Of a DNA stretch of 64,000 bases, positions 12,201 to 22,753 are shown in pieces. Within the stretch, counting starts at the first letter, position 1. Each line of letters begins with the position of its first letter. The notes beneath the pieces are model-generated. The model ran no database searches. It saw nothing but the letters and a program-made list of their open reading frames with translations, and was not told the origin of the DNA. The position numbers and the translations under genes were made by a program. This DNA is from Clavelina lepadiformis (Eukaryota > Chordata > Ascidiacea > Aplousobranchia > Clavelinidae): positions 1,364,001 to 1,428,000 of the forward strand of contig NC_135240.1 in NCBI RefSeq assembly GCF_947623445.1, read 5' to 3'.

Positions 12201-12674
12201 TGGTTGTTGGCAACTGTCAAATGCTTGGTATACTGGCTGTTACACCGATGTTTATCAGAGCGCTTCATAGTACGTGGTTCAAGTGGCATCTTACAAAACA
12301 TTTTTCCCTATATATCATGTAGAAATGTAATTATTTAACAAACTTAATTGTACCATAGTGGGTCTGGTTCATACTGTACATATAAAATATTATTAACTTT
12401 GTACATTGTAAAGTACATAAACTATATGCTTAAACGTTTATGAAGTAGAAATTTCAATTCAACACAACGACTCACAAAATACATATTATACCTTCCAAAT
12501 GTCTGGTGAATGGAACCAAACTGCATCATGACAAGTGTGCCAACAATCCAAACAAAAGTACTGGTCAGGTCCACAATCAGAACATCTTATCTTATCATTT
12601 CATTTCATTCTATTTCACTTCTCTGTGGCAATGGCAACAGGTAGACGAAATACGATTGTACGATTGTCGCTTAA

Positions 12675-15368
12675 CACTAGAACGGCCGAGGTGTCGAAAT
12701 CGACACTTTTTGGATTTTGATGTCCTTTTATTTTACCAAATGACGTTGCAACGGTATAAAATTTTCAGTAGCTTCCTAACTTTCTTGAAAGAGTATGGAT
12801 AAGGAACATTTTTGGAAATTTGACTTTTGAATATTTTTTTACAACCTGTTATACCTTCAACGGCCGAGGTGTCGAAATCGACACCAAGATGATTTTAGAG
12901 GTAAAATAGACTAAAACATATTTTTACTTCGCACGATTGCACTTGCAACTATTATATACGTAAGATTACCCTGGTTTTAATATTTTCAATTGATTGTTTA
13001 TTAGAGTTTATGACGTCATAGACTTACTTTTTTCATGTACATTTGAAAAATACAACCTTGCTTTGCTTTGCAGCGAAGACTAACTGTGAACTGCACATGA
13101 CAGTTTTTGTGCAACGTACGGATTGTGTGTTACAGCAGTAAGACTAAGACCTTCAAGAGGTAAGATTTACCAGTAAGAGCAGCACTAAGACCAGTAAGAT
13201 TGAGGATATAAACTGTATAGTAGGCAACAAAATGCAGACTACAGGCAGAAAACTACCTTACGATAACAATGAATATTTTCATATGCAGATTTACAAGTCA
13301 ATTTTAGATAAAGATGTCATCACACAAATGTAGGTTCACAGCGGCCGAAGCCATAGCAATCCTTCATGAAGATTCTGACATTGATGAGACTGATGATCTA
13401 GAAGATATGCCAGAGGAAGTTCTTCAAGTACGTGAGAGTGACACTTCAAGTGACGAAGATTTGTATGATGCTGATGATGCTGGTAGTTCTTCAGACCATC
13501 ACAGTGATTGTGAAAGTTCATCTTCGGTGCAATATACAGCAAGAAATGGAGAGACGTGGACTCCTTTATTGTGTGCAAGAACTGTCCGTTCCAATCCTGC
13601 AAACTTAGTGCGGGTGAGACCAGGTGTCAATCCTAGTGTTCGTTACAAAGCCTCTAGTAGCCCTTATGATTGCTGGAAATTGTTTGTGGACAACTCTATT
13701 TTGATACCCATAAAAACACATACAACAAGAGAAGCTACGAAAAATGATCCCAACTTCCATTTGCCAATGGAAAAGCTGGAAGCCTTCATTTCCTTACAGT
13801 ACGCAAGAGGAATTTACAGCAAAAGTCATTCTGTTGACTTTTTATGGAGTGAAAAGTACGGTCCTCCTATCTTCAGGGAAACTATGTCAAGATCTGACTT
13901 TGTAAAAGTAAAAAGATATATTAGATTTGATAACAAAGATTGCCGAAGTCAGAGATTGTTGTCCGATAAATTTATACACATTCGTGAGACTATGGAAGCA
14001 TTGGTCTCTAATTGCATAAGAAACTACAAGCCGGATTGGAGTTTAACAGTGGATGAGCAGTTGTTTCCGATGAAGAACAGATGTCCTTTCATTGTTTTCA
14101 TGCCAAACAAACCGGATAAATTTGGGATGAAGTTTTGGGTAATAGCTGAGGTGAGCTCCAAATATGTTTGTAATATCTTGCCATACCTCGGCGCTCTGGA
14201 AAAAGATCAGAGAAATGGCAGACCTCTTGCCGAAGATGTTGTCATGAGATTGACCAGCAACTTGGATAGAAATGGCGGATACAACATCACAACAGATAAC
14301 TTTTTTACTAGTTTGAATCTTGCTGGTTTGCTAAGCCAAAGAAATATGACAATTGTGGGAACGGTTCGATCTAACAGCAAAGGACTTCCAAAAGAGATAA
14401 CCAGAGGGGAGGAAGAAAAGTTTTCTAGCAAGTTCTTCCACAATTCACTGAGAAACAGTATGCTTGTGAATTACCAGTGCAAACAAAAGAAAAAAATGAC
14501 CTTTTATCGACAATGCACAACAGCCCAAGCACCGATGCAACAGAAAAAAAGAAACCTACAGTTATTCAATTTTACAATCAAAACAAGGTAGGAGTGGACG
14601 TTTTCGACCAAATGGCGAGAAAATATACAACCCATGCAGGAAGTAGACGATGGCCTTTGGCTGTTTGGACAAACTTACTTGACATAGCAGCACTAAACTC
14701 CTGGATACTGTACAGAAAATGTTCCGGTAGCAACATCAGCCGACGAAGCTTCATACTCCAGCTTATTGAGGGGTTGAGGGATGCTTACATGGTGAAGCGG
14801 AAGCAAGTAGTCCAGAGAGAAATGAAACCAGCGCAGAGAAGACCATCGGGAAAACGAAGAAAATGTGCGGGACAAGGTTGCAAAAATAATACAGTAACAG
14901 TTTGCAGTCACTGCAGCAAGCCAACTTGCGGAGTGTGTGGTAACGGGGACTGGAAGCTTACAGAATGCAAAAACTGCACGACGTAAATTGGTCAACATGG
15001 GTCGTGCTGTAAACTCATCATCTGTAGACTTATCCTATTGTGTGTAGGAATCATATTAGTTTTCTTTCCACAATAGTTGACATTTTGTTAAGATACCTAC
15101 CATTAGAGTAGTGTTTGTTTCTTTCAAATCTTAAATGTTATTTTTTTTCGTTTCTTACAAATCTGTGCAACGTCATAAAATATCGACTTGCTGTAAATAC
15201 GTTACTTTTTGTTTTAACTGAACAAATAAAATATATACTAAACTCATAACGTAAGTATTTCTCTTTGAATTGTTAGCAAAATTTGATCAAAAAGTACATT
15301 TATAGGATGGTGTCGTTTTCGACACCACCGGCTGTTAGAGGTAAACTTTTTTTCCGGCCGTTCTAGTG
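12675..15368 (+). mobile_element. Complete piggyBac element inserted in a KDZ exon
   Basis: TTAA at 12671-12674 and again at 15369-15372 flanks the element, the target duplication specific to piggyBac. The terminal inverted repeat is CACTAGAACGGCCG at both ends. Subterminal palindromic copies GGTGTCGAAATCGACACC (near 12867) and GGTGTCGTTTTCGACACC (near 15308) lie inside. Length is 2694 bp, usual for an autonomous copy. The disrupted exon belongs to the KDZ gene: its coding sequence reads up to AATTAA on one side and resumes on the other. Confidence 0.92.
13314..14986 (+). pseudogene. piggyBac transposase, one frameshift
   Basis: A cut-and-paste transposase of the DDE_Tnp_1_7 (piggyBac) family. 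The first frame (13314-14591) gives an acidic N-terminus and the catalytic core: Asp247 in LTVDEQLFPMKNR and Asp328 in ITTDNFFTSLN. The second frame (14477-14986) supplies the third Asp in GVDVFDQM, the RRWPLAVW segment and a C-terminal cysteine-rich zinc-binding domain beginning CAGQGCKNN. The two frames meet at a run of seven A at about 14489-14495, so one slipped base separates them from a ~555-aa protein, the family's normal length. All three catalytic aspartates are kept. The break may be a genuine mutation or a sequencing slip; otherwise the copy looks young. Confidence 0.9.
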
Positions 15369-17081
15369 TTAATTACAAGCAATTTTTTTTCCAACTCCCT
15401 CCAATTCTTAGATAGTTTTTGTCTTTTCTCTGAATAGCACTGCTTTCCTAATGAAATAAATAAAAATACATTTACAAAAGTAACTAAATACAGTTAACTT
15501 CATATTAAGCAATTAAGTATAAACTCTACATGTCAGGTTTTTCTTTGTTGAAAATTCTAGAAATGAATCCAATAGCGTGCATTTGTTAACAACGATTACA
15601 GTTAGTTGCATTTTTAGCAAAAATTTACAAACAATATCACCTACCAATGGCCGAAGAATCATTATATCCACTGTAAGAGGCCGAACTGTCATTTAATTCA
15701 GAAGTATTTAAGGGTAATAAAGGGCTATCATTGGAGGCAGATAGAGCTGGAGTAAAGGTTTTGCAAAACAAAGAAACACTTCTTTTTCGTCTTCCTTTAA
15801 TCTTAACACTGTATTTTGCCTTAAGTCGACGAATAATATTCTGTGGACCATAGAACAATTATGTCATTATCAGGAACTAAATAACATGTTTTTCATAGAG
15901 CAGATCGATTTCACACAATTAAACAAAAGTTACTTCCATAGTGAACCTTTCATTTTAAAGCGATTGTAAAATTTCCCATCTCCATAGCCCATAAACAATT
16001 TTAACAATCCTGAACTTGTAAACAAATTAAAAAACCAAATGTAAAATGTGTGTGTAGATTGGAACTTGCATAAAAAACAAGCTCGCGGTACCTAATCGAG
16101 GAAAGTTAAGTCATGCAAAGACTTTCTTCATTCTGAGGATAAAGATTGTGATAATATATCATACCAAATAACTTTGCTATTCTACTTTCACTCTCAATCT
16201 CAATTAGCGAAAATCCAAACAAAATTTTTGTTTGGATTTGCCAAAGTAGTACTTTTATCAACTGCTTTAAATGAGTGTATACTATTATGTGAATAATTTA
16301 TTATAACAAAACAATATAATAATGATCCGAATCAAAGAACCATGTTTGGCTGCGGTAGGTTAACATAAAGGTACTCTGCTTGACAGTAAACCAAAATAAA
16401 ACAATATTATTCAAAACTGTTTTATCCTTGTGCTTGAAAAATGATAAATACAGTTCATACAATGGTTTGTCTAAATTACCATAAACTGCCAAAGTGTGCT
16501 GGGGAAAAATGAGCCACAACATAAATGTAAGGGTATGGATAAAAAGATATATCTTGTTATGACACATTTTAAAAAGCCAGAAAAAGTTTTTTTGCATTAT
16601 TCAAATGCCCAACTTACCGATTTCGGAGCCATGACAATTTTGTGTACCAATATTGGGTAACTTTACAACGTTAAAATCAACACATAACATGTGTGTAGAT
16701 ATAAAGTACATATAACTATAAGTCACAATCAACTACTATCCTGCAGGTCAATTGAAATTGTTAGTAGTAAGTACTGGCAACTTGTAAGTGCAAAGGTTGT
16801 TCATCAAACAAAGCCAATAGGTAAAAACAGCATAATTTATGATGCAGACCTCTAACAAATATTTGTACGATTAAAATATTGCTGTTACTTCTATAACTTA
16901 AATGATAAATGCTTTGAAAGTGAATAATAGCCTTAGATTTAATGAAAGAATGTGGGCATCAATAATAATTGTAAAAGGTTCTACTCTAATTATCTGTGAA
17001 TCATTTGTGGCAGATGTGACAAAAAACAAAATTCTTCAATATGGGCTTCCATGAAATCTCACAACATGTATTAGGCTACAG

Positions 17082-17410
17082 CAGGGGTCGGGAACCTTTT
17101 TAACTAAGGGAGCCATGAAAGCTACATATTTGTAATTGTATTTCCATCAGAACCATGTAATATTTTTTAACACTTAATGCAACTAACGTGTGCATGTTTA
17201 AGCAAAACCAACAATTTTAGGCGACAATGAATGTCTGAAATTACTCTTTAATATCATGCTTCTTACTGTTAATGCGTTATGAAAAATTACAGAAAAAGTT
17301 TTGATCGTAACAGTCGTGCTGAGAAATGCCAGCTCAGATTTATTTGCGAGCCAGATGTCGTCATCAAAAGAGCCACATCTGGCTCGCGAGCCATAGGTTC
17401 CCGACCTCTG
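17082..17410. mobile_element. 329-bp hAT MITE with perfect 8-bp duplication
   Basis: The ends CAGGGGTCGGGAACC and GGTTCCCGACCTCTG are imperfect inverted repeats, flanked by GGCTACAG at 17074-17081 and 17411-17418. The subterminal sequence ATGGCTCGCGAGCCAG is palindromic. No coding is present. It sits between the KDZ gene and the right inverted repeat. Confidence 0.88.
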
Positions 17411-17470
17411 GGCTACAGTTAAACACACGTACCACAATGCAATTTTGCAATTTACCAATGTCATTGATTT

Positions 17471-17750
17471 CCAAAATGCGGCAAAATAAAAATACCTTTG
17501 AATTGTTAAAAAGAGTGGGAGTGAAAAAATGATCACGCTCTTTTTGTATAAAAAAGCAAAAGCATTTTTCCATCGAAACACATGAGTAACACTTTTTTAA
17601 AAAAGCCGCTGTCAAGCGCTAGGTGCACTCCATTTAACAGTCTTGGCATTTTTCCTGCGCTTACTGACATGTGAATGTCAACTTAAACATCGCTATGTAA
17701 AACCTTCAATCAACTTAAAAAGGCAGTCTACAGAATTGGGCAAGAGTACA
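17471..17750 (-). repeat. Right ~280-bp terminal inverted repeat of a 17.4-kb unit
   Basis: Reverse complement of 357-635 with about ten differences. The outer edge at 17750 is as sharp as its partner's. It lies ~840 bp upstream of the KDZ start codon, with the hAT MITE 17082-17410 between. Confidence 0.7.
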
Positions 17751-17880
17751 TTTTACAGTGTTAAAATCTAGCCAGCTTGCTACTGGCGTGTCGAGATTTA
17801 TGTTCAACTAGCCTACATACCGAGTGCTGTACCGTTACTAGCAGATATTTCGAAAATGATCTTATACAACCTTATACAGC

Positions 17881-18570
17881 CATGGATGAGCAAGATAAAG
17901 GCAAAAACAAAGAAAACAATATAGGTTATAGCCCATAATGGGAAGAGTGGCACCTGTACGCAACAGACATCAACGTACAAGCCGAAATTTGGTATCTTCA
18001 TGCTATCATGCATAATGAACCAAAAAGGATTGAGATTTCAGTGCACGGAAAAGTTTGCATTTTTACTTTATCGTACAACAATGTACCGAACCTTACAACA
18101 ATGAAAGTTAGCCTGGCCATTAAACCCAAGCAGTTTAAGAGAAAACAAAATACTAAGCACCAAAAAAGAAAAGAACACCAAGAAGAAATATATACACCAA
18201 TGTTAATACTTACACTAGTTACATATATTAGTTAATATGTACACAGCTATAGAAACGAGTCCATTTATTAGAATAAGAAGTGGTTGTGACAAAAAATAAT
18301 TAGAGTTTTAATACTAGCGTGGCCTAAAACATACATCCTAATTTTTGGCCGTAAGTCTCCCTGTTTAAAATGCATGTTTTCCAATAAAGATGACAAAATA
18401 CCAAAGAAAACAAAATAGGCTATAACCCACAGTGAAAAGTGTGTATATACGCTATATACGCAAGAGACATCAACGCGCTCATGTGCAAACCAAACTTTGT
18501 TATCTTCATACTATCATTCATAATAAACAAACAAAGAATTGAGATTTCAGTGAACGCCAAAGTTTGCGTA
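17881..18570. repeat. Pair of ~190-bp direct repeats
   Basis: 17881-18072 and 18371-18570 share a diverged sequence in the same orientation, including ACAGACATCAACG/GAGACATCAACG, TATCTTCATGCTATCAT and ATTGAGATTTCAGTG. Family unknown. 18073-18370 and 18571-19190 hold nothing recognisable. Confidence 0.55.
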
Positions 18571-19196
18571 AGTTGCATGCACGACGTACTTTCCGGATGG
18601 GGCTATAGCTCATACCTCAAAGTCTCAAGAATAACCTATAGTCAATGCTGAAACATGAAAAACCCGCTAAAGTTTGAGAAAACCTTAAGTAAAAAAGGCC
18701 AAACACTGTACAGTCAACCAAAATCAAAAGGTCGGTTGTCGACTACCCATACTATATATACAGATAACAGGCAGACAGGTTCTCAAATATGTTGACCAGC
18801 AGAGCAGGTTCAGCATTCAGTGGCCGCAGTAGTGGTAGTACGGTAACTAAGATTCTATTATGGTGATAACTGATAACCGTGACAAAGTATATGCTTATAC
18901 GATAGCCTAGTCAGTAAAAGGCGGATGTCCGGATCTGCCGGAGGTGAGATTAGATGTAGCCAAAAACGCTTTTTAATAGAGCATGCTTGTACCCAGATTT
19001 TGCGAGTAAGTGTGCTTGAGAGTATAGAAAACTGAAAGAATGAAACGTATAGGCTCGGCAAGCTATTATTTGTGCTTGTTTCCTTTGGTTACACACTTAC
19101 TGGTTCGCTGTTCGTCCTTTGTTACCCGGATCCGGAAGTTGGACATTTAATAGCCGGTTAATTCTATTATACGCGCAATTACGGCAATTTTATCTA

Positions 19197-19420
19197 AACC
19201 TTGCAATCTGTAAGGTACTGCTATTATACAGTATAAGCCTTAAGCTAAAGGCCTACGCGTATATAGGTTATAGTTATACGGCATAAGCTTTAAGCTAAAC
19301 GCATCTTAACCTTGCAATCTGTAAGGTACTGCTATTATACAGTATAAGCCTTAAGCTAAAGGCCTACGCGTAGGCTATAGTTATATGGCATAAGCTTTAA
19401 GCTAAACGCCTACGCCTAGG
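19197..19420. repeat. 111-bp tandem repeat, two copies
   Basis: The unit beginning AACCTTGCAATCTGTAAGG starts at 19197 and again at 19308, with near-identical following sequence; within each unit TATAAGCCTTAAGCTAAAGG and GCATAAGCTTTAAGCTAAACG are themselves related sub-repeats. A third partial sub-repeat follows to about 19425. Confidence 0.7.
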
Positions 19421-19765
19421 CTATAGTTATACGGCACACACCGCTGCAAGCTGTACGGTACCGGAACGACCTTGCCTGCTTTCAGCAATGGGGTTTCCCA
19501 CGAATCATATTTCTGCCGAAGTAAAGTTTTCCCCATTCCAAATGCAAATCGTCTTACTCTAGAGTTAGAAGTGCATACTTCCTACCATTCCAATGGGAAA
19601 AAATTACCGTACTCTGGCCCATTTTAATGAGCGGATAGTAGACGAATGGGGTGTTATTTTGACCTAAAAAAAATTTTTTTTGACTTTATTTTAATCAAAT
19701 TTTGACTTTATTTTGACCTAACGAAATTGCTTATTTGTAGAGGCCACAGTTCTTCCTCCAGTTAC

Positions 19766-20500
19766 CCAAACATAACATTTTGTCGATTTCAGACCCAAAC
19801 GTAATATTTTGTCGAAAAGTCAAGGTGTTTTATGGATTATAAAAAGTGCGTCGTGTTTTTTGGCGATAGATTTAGGTAGCTTGTGTTATTTTGTCCTTGT
19901 GAAAAAGGCACTTTGCCTCGATTTTCTCCGCATGGTAAATTCTAATAAACAGCAGATTAAACAATTAATCAGAAAAATCTCGACAAATCTGTCTAACTTT
20001 TGCTGAAGACGATTTAGCTTGCTTAGGCATTTTTGTAGCCTAATACGGAATGTCAGTAGGCTATTCCTAAAATCCAAACTGTTAATCTTCGAAAAGACCA
20101 CGTTTATGAAGAGGAAGTATTTTATAAGAATTATTTAAATACGCAACAATGAATAAACAATGGACAATTTGCGATAAAAGTTACTGCTGATCCAAGTGGG
20201 CATTGTGACTTATTTCCTGTTTTTATGGGTTAATATGGTTTAATTGTGTCGCAGTTCCTGATTTACAATGCTTCCACGAGGATTTTTACAAAAATTACTC
20301 TCAAAAAACACAAAAACTTTGTCAAAAGCCATAATTTGACAAATTTTGACTTTATTGAAAATTTTGACTTTATTTTGACCTATAAACTTCTTAGAAACAA
20401 TCCCCTAGGCCTAGGTGCTGAAAACAACTTTATTCTTTGATTCGTGGTCAGACGAGGTCCTTAAAAAATTTTGACTTTATTGACTTTTGCGGGCCCTACT
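19766..20500 (+). repeat. Interspersed repeat, copy A (family also at 39.5-40.2 kb)
   Basis: Shares both outer parts with the reverse-strand copy at 39484-40160: the 5' part from about ATTTTGTCGATTTCAGACC through GGTAAATTCTAATAAACAGC, and the 3' part from AAAAGTTACTGCTGATCC to GCGGGCCCTACT. The middle parts of the two copies are unrelated. The 3' part is full of TTTTGACTTTATT motifs, which also occur just upstream at 19655-19725. No terminal inverted repeat, poly(A) tail or known protein is visible. Confidence 0.65.
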
Positions 20501-20504
20501 CATA

Positions 20505-22330
20505 ACAGATGTTTCACCCTTTAGAAATAACACGTATCACTATGACATCACTTTTCTTTTCTATCACACAGTATGAGATAACTGATTCTTTCATTACTTG
20601 TATATCCACAAAAACCGATATTTCACTTTAGCAATCATAAGTTTCACCATTTCACTATTCTTGTATGCGTGGTGCGGTATTATACTTTTGAAACTGTGAT
20701 GTACCTTTTCCATTACATAAAAGATATTCAAGTTTATGATGTCACAAAAAATTCATACATTTGAAAAAGTTAGTTACATCATAGTTTCAAAAGCGTAATA
20801 CCGTGTATTGCACCACGCGTACAAGAAAAGTGAAATAGTGAAACTTGTTATTTCTAAAGGGTAAAACATCTTTTGTGAATATGTAATGAAAAAAGTTAGT
20901 TACGTCATAGTTTCAAAAAAGTATAATACTTTGTACAAGAAAAAAGTGAAATCCAAACCTGTAAAAGAGTAAATGATGTGAGACAAGTCCATAAACCATG
21001 ATACGTTTCATATTGACTTATGCCTGTTGTACACTTTCTCATTGGTTTTAACGTTTAAATTGTTAAACATAGAACACAAAGATTATAAAATGTATCATAC
21101 CAAGTAGTGTTTAGGAAAAATATGTTTATTTTATGTTTTTTTCTGGTTATGCCACTGGTTGTAATTCGTGTTTTAGTACTGTTTAAATCTTTTAAACCAT
21201 TCAGCGATATAAATATTTAAATAATTACGTCATATTTAGACATACTATCTCGATAAACAATACCGTTTAATCGCTATAAACGAAACATAGTTCATTACCA
21301 TATCTCAATAACTAATACACAACCAAGCCTATCCATATAAAATAATACATTTCAGTGCTTTTTCACATCTAATACACAAATCATCTAACACATATAAGGG
21401 AATAGAGGTTCTTTTAGAACATGAAACAGTAGTTAACATAATTATTTATCCAATATGTCTCTAAAATCTGACATATATTCTGGAAACAAATCACAGCTGG
21501 GGGCAAATGAATTGGTTGCAACGCACTCAAATGATCTCATAACACCACAATCGCGCAATCATTTACTCTTTTACAGGTATGGACTTGTTAGTGTAAATAT
21601 AATGTTCACATCCCTATAGACTCAGATGAATCCAATTGGTTCACATGGTATTATGCTTCTGAAACTATGACGTAACTGATTCTTTCATTACTTGTATATC
21701 CAATATCAATTAAACCAAAACATATTTCACTTAAGAAATAACAAGTTTCACTATTTTACGGATTACGATAACAGCTGTTTTTCAAATCGTGACGAATTTT
21801 TATATCCGGTTTATTTCAAAACAAGTTAGTCAAGAAATCAAATACATCCTGTAACTTTCCTATGCCAGCTTTTTCCTCAAAAACAGGTTGGATTTTTTAT
21901 ATCCAGCAGCAGTGAATGGATTCATTACAATGTACTCGTATGAACTCATAACAGATGTTTCACCTTTTGGAAATAACAAGTTTCACTATTTTACGGATTA
22001 CGATATAACAGCTGTTTTTTCAAAACTTGACGAATTTTTATATCCGGTTTATTTCAAAACAAGTGAATCAAGAAATCAATTTTTGTAGGCAGGTCTTGAC
22101 TTCACTTCACTTTTTCTTGTACGAATAAAGTATTATGCTTTTTGAAACTATGACGTAACTAACTTTTTTCATTACATGTTCACAAAAGATGTTTCACCCT
22201 TTAGAAATAACAAGTTTCACTATTTCACTTTTCTTGTACGCGCGGTGCAATACACGGTATTATGCTTTTGAATCTATGATGTAACTAACTTTTTCATTAC
22301 ATAAAAGATATTCAAGTTTCTGATGTCACA
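20505..22330. repeat. Cluster of inverted and direct MITE-like repeats
   Basis: One motif set (GATGTTTCACCCTTTAGAAA, CACTATTTCACTTTTCTTGT, GGTGCAATACACGGTATTA, GAAACTATGACGTAAC, ATTACATAAAAGATATTC) recurs in both orientations. 20505-20960 forms a large imperfect palindrome centred near 20750, and 21640-22330 carries further direct copies. The space between (20970-21630) is AT-rich with no gene seen. Confidence 0.6.
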
Positions 22331-22419
22331 AAAATTCATACATTTGAAATATTTCATAAATACGCCATTTTCTACGTTTTGGGGGTCTTATTGCATTTCG
22401 ATAATACCCCAACACGTAC

Positions 22420-22753
22420 AAAATGCCGTATTTATGAAATGTTTCACGTCAATTCTCCTGAGTGTTGTCGGAAGATATGTCACTTTTTTATTGCAGATTC
22501 TTAAAGTAGATTTCCTCCTCTTCACGATGGTGACCTTGAAATCGATCCCCCCTCGCCGGAAAGTTCCGAAATCCACAAAAACGCGACAGGTACTAAGAAA
22601 TGCGATAAGACCCCAAAACGTACAAAATGCCGTATTTATGAAATGTTTCACGTCAATTCTGCTGAGTGTTGTCGGAAAATGTGTCACTTTTTTATTGCAG
22701 ATTCTTATAGAGGATTTCCTCCTCTTCACGATGGTCACCTTGAAATCGATCCC
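22420..22753 (+). repeat. ~200-bp tandem duplication with a splice acceptor in each copy
   Basis: 22420-22548 and 22620-22753 match closely: each has GCCGTATTTATGAAATGTTT, GAGTGTTGTCGGAA, CACTTTTTTATTGCAG and then TTTCCTCCTCTTCACGATGG. The shared TTTTTTATTGCAG looks like a splice acceptor, so the duplication seems to have copied the start of the next Ig-gene exon. Confidence 0.65.

Larger units (their letters stand above)
9295..16632 (-). pseudogene. KDZ-family transposase gene with introns, decayed
   Basis: Inferred minus-strand exons: 16618-16632, 15645-15840, 15369-15447 continued at 12492-12674 beyond a piggyBac insertion, 12199-12289, 11386-11665, 11111-11254, 10839-11009, 10525-10661, 10280-10379, 10067-10194, 9797-9981, 9295-9656. 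Family marks in order: basic N-terminus (MAPKSNIIRRLKAKY), the CxC cysteine cluster (CSDCGPDQYFCLDC), CGCESEGETLLRSNLWP, VCPACE, FDGNFGLVRRKTAG, CSNFQAGS, FGACCRHEFPKMFLDMKHGE and CYDIACKLRSHLQ, which holds the first catalytic Asp. The segment that should follow (YGH/CQ, DGE and ERLWS regions with the other acidic residues) is absent. The coiled C-terminus (RCKEEIELVKQDMLG) is present. Exon 3 has a frame break after the insertion site, exon 5 changes frame near its end, and exon 12 has an internal TAA. It cannot make an active transposase. Sure of family, less of exact exon edges. Confidence 0.85.
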
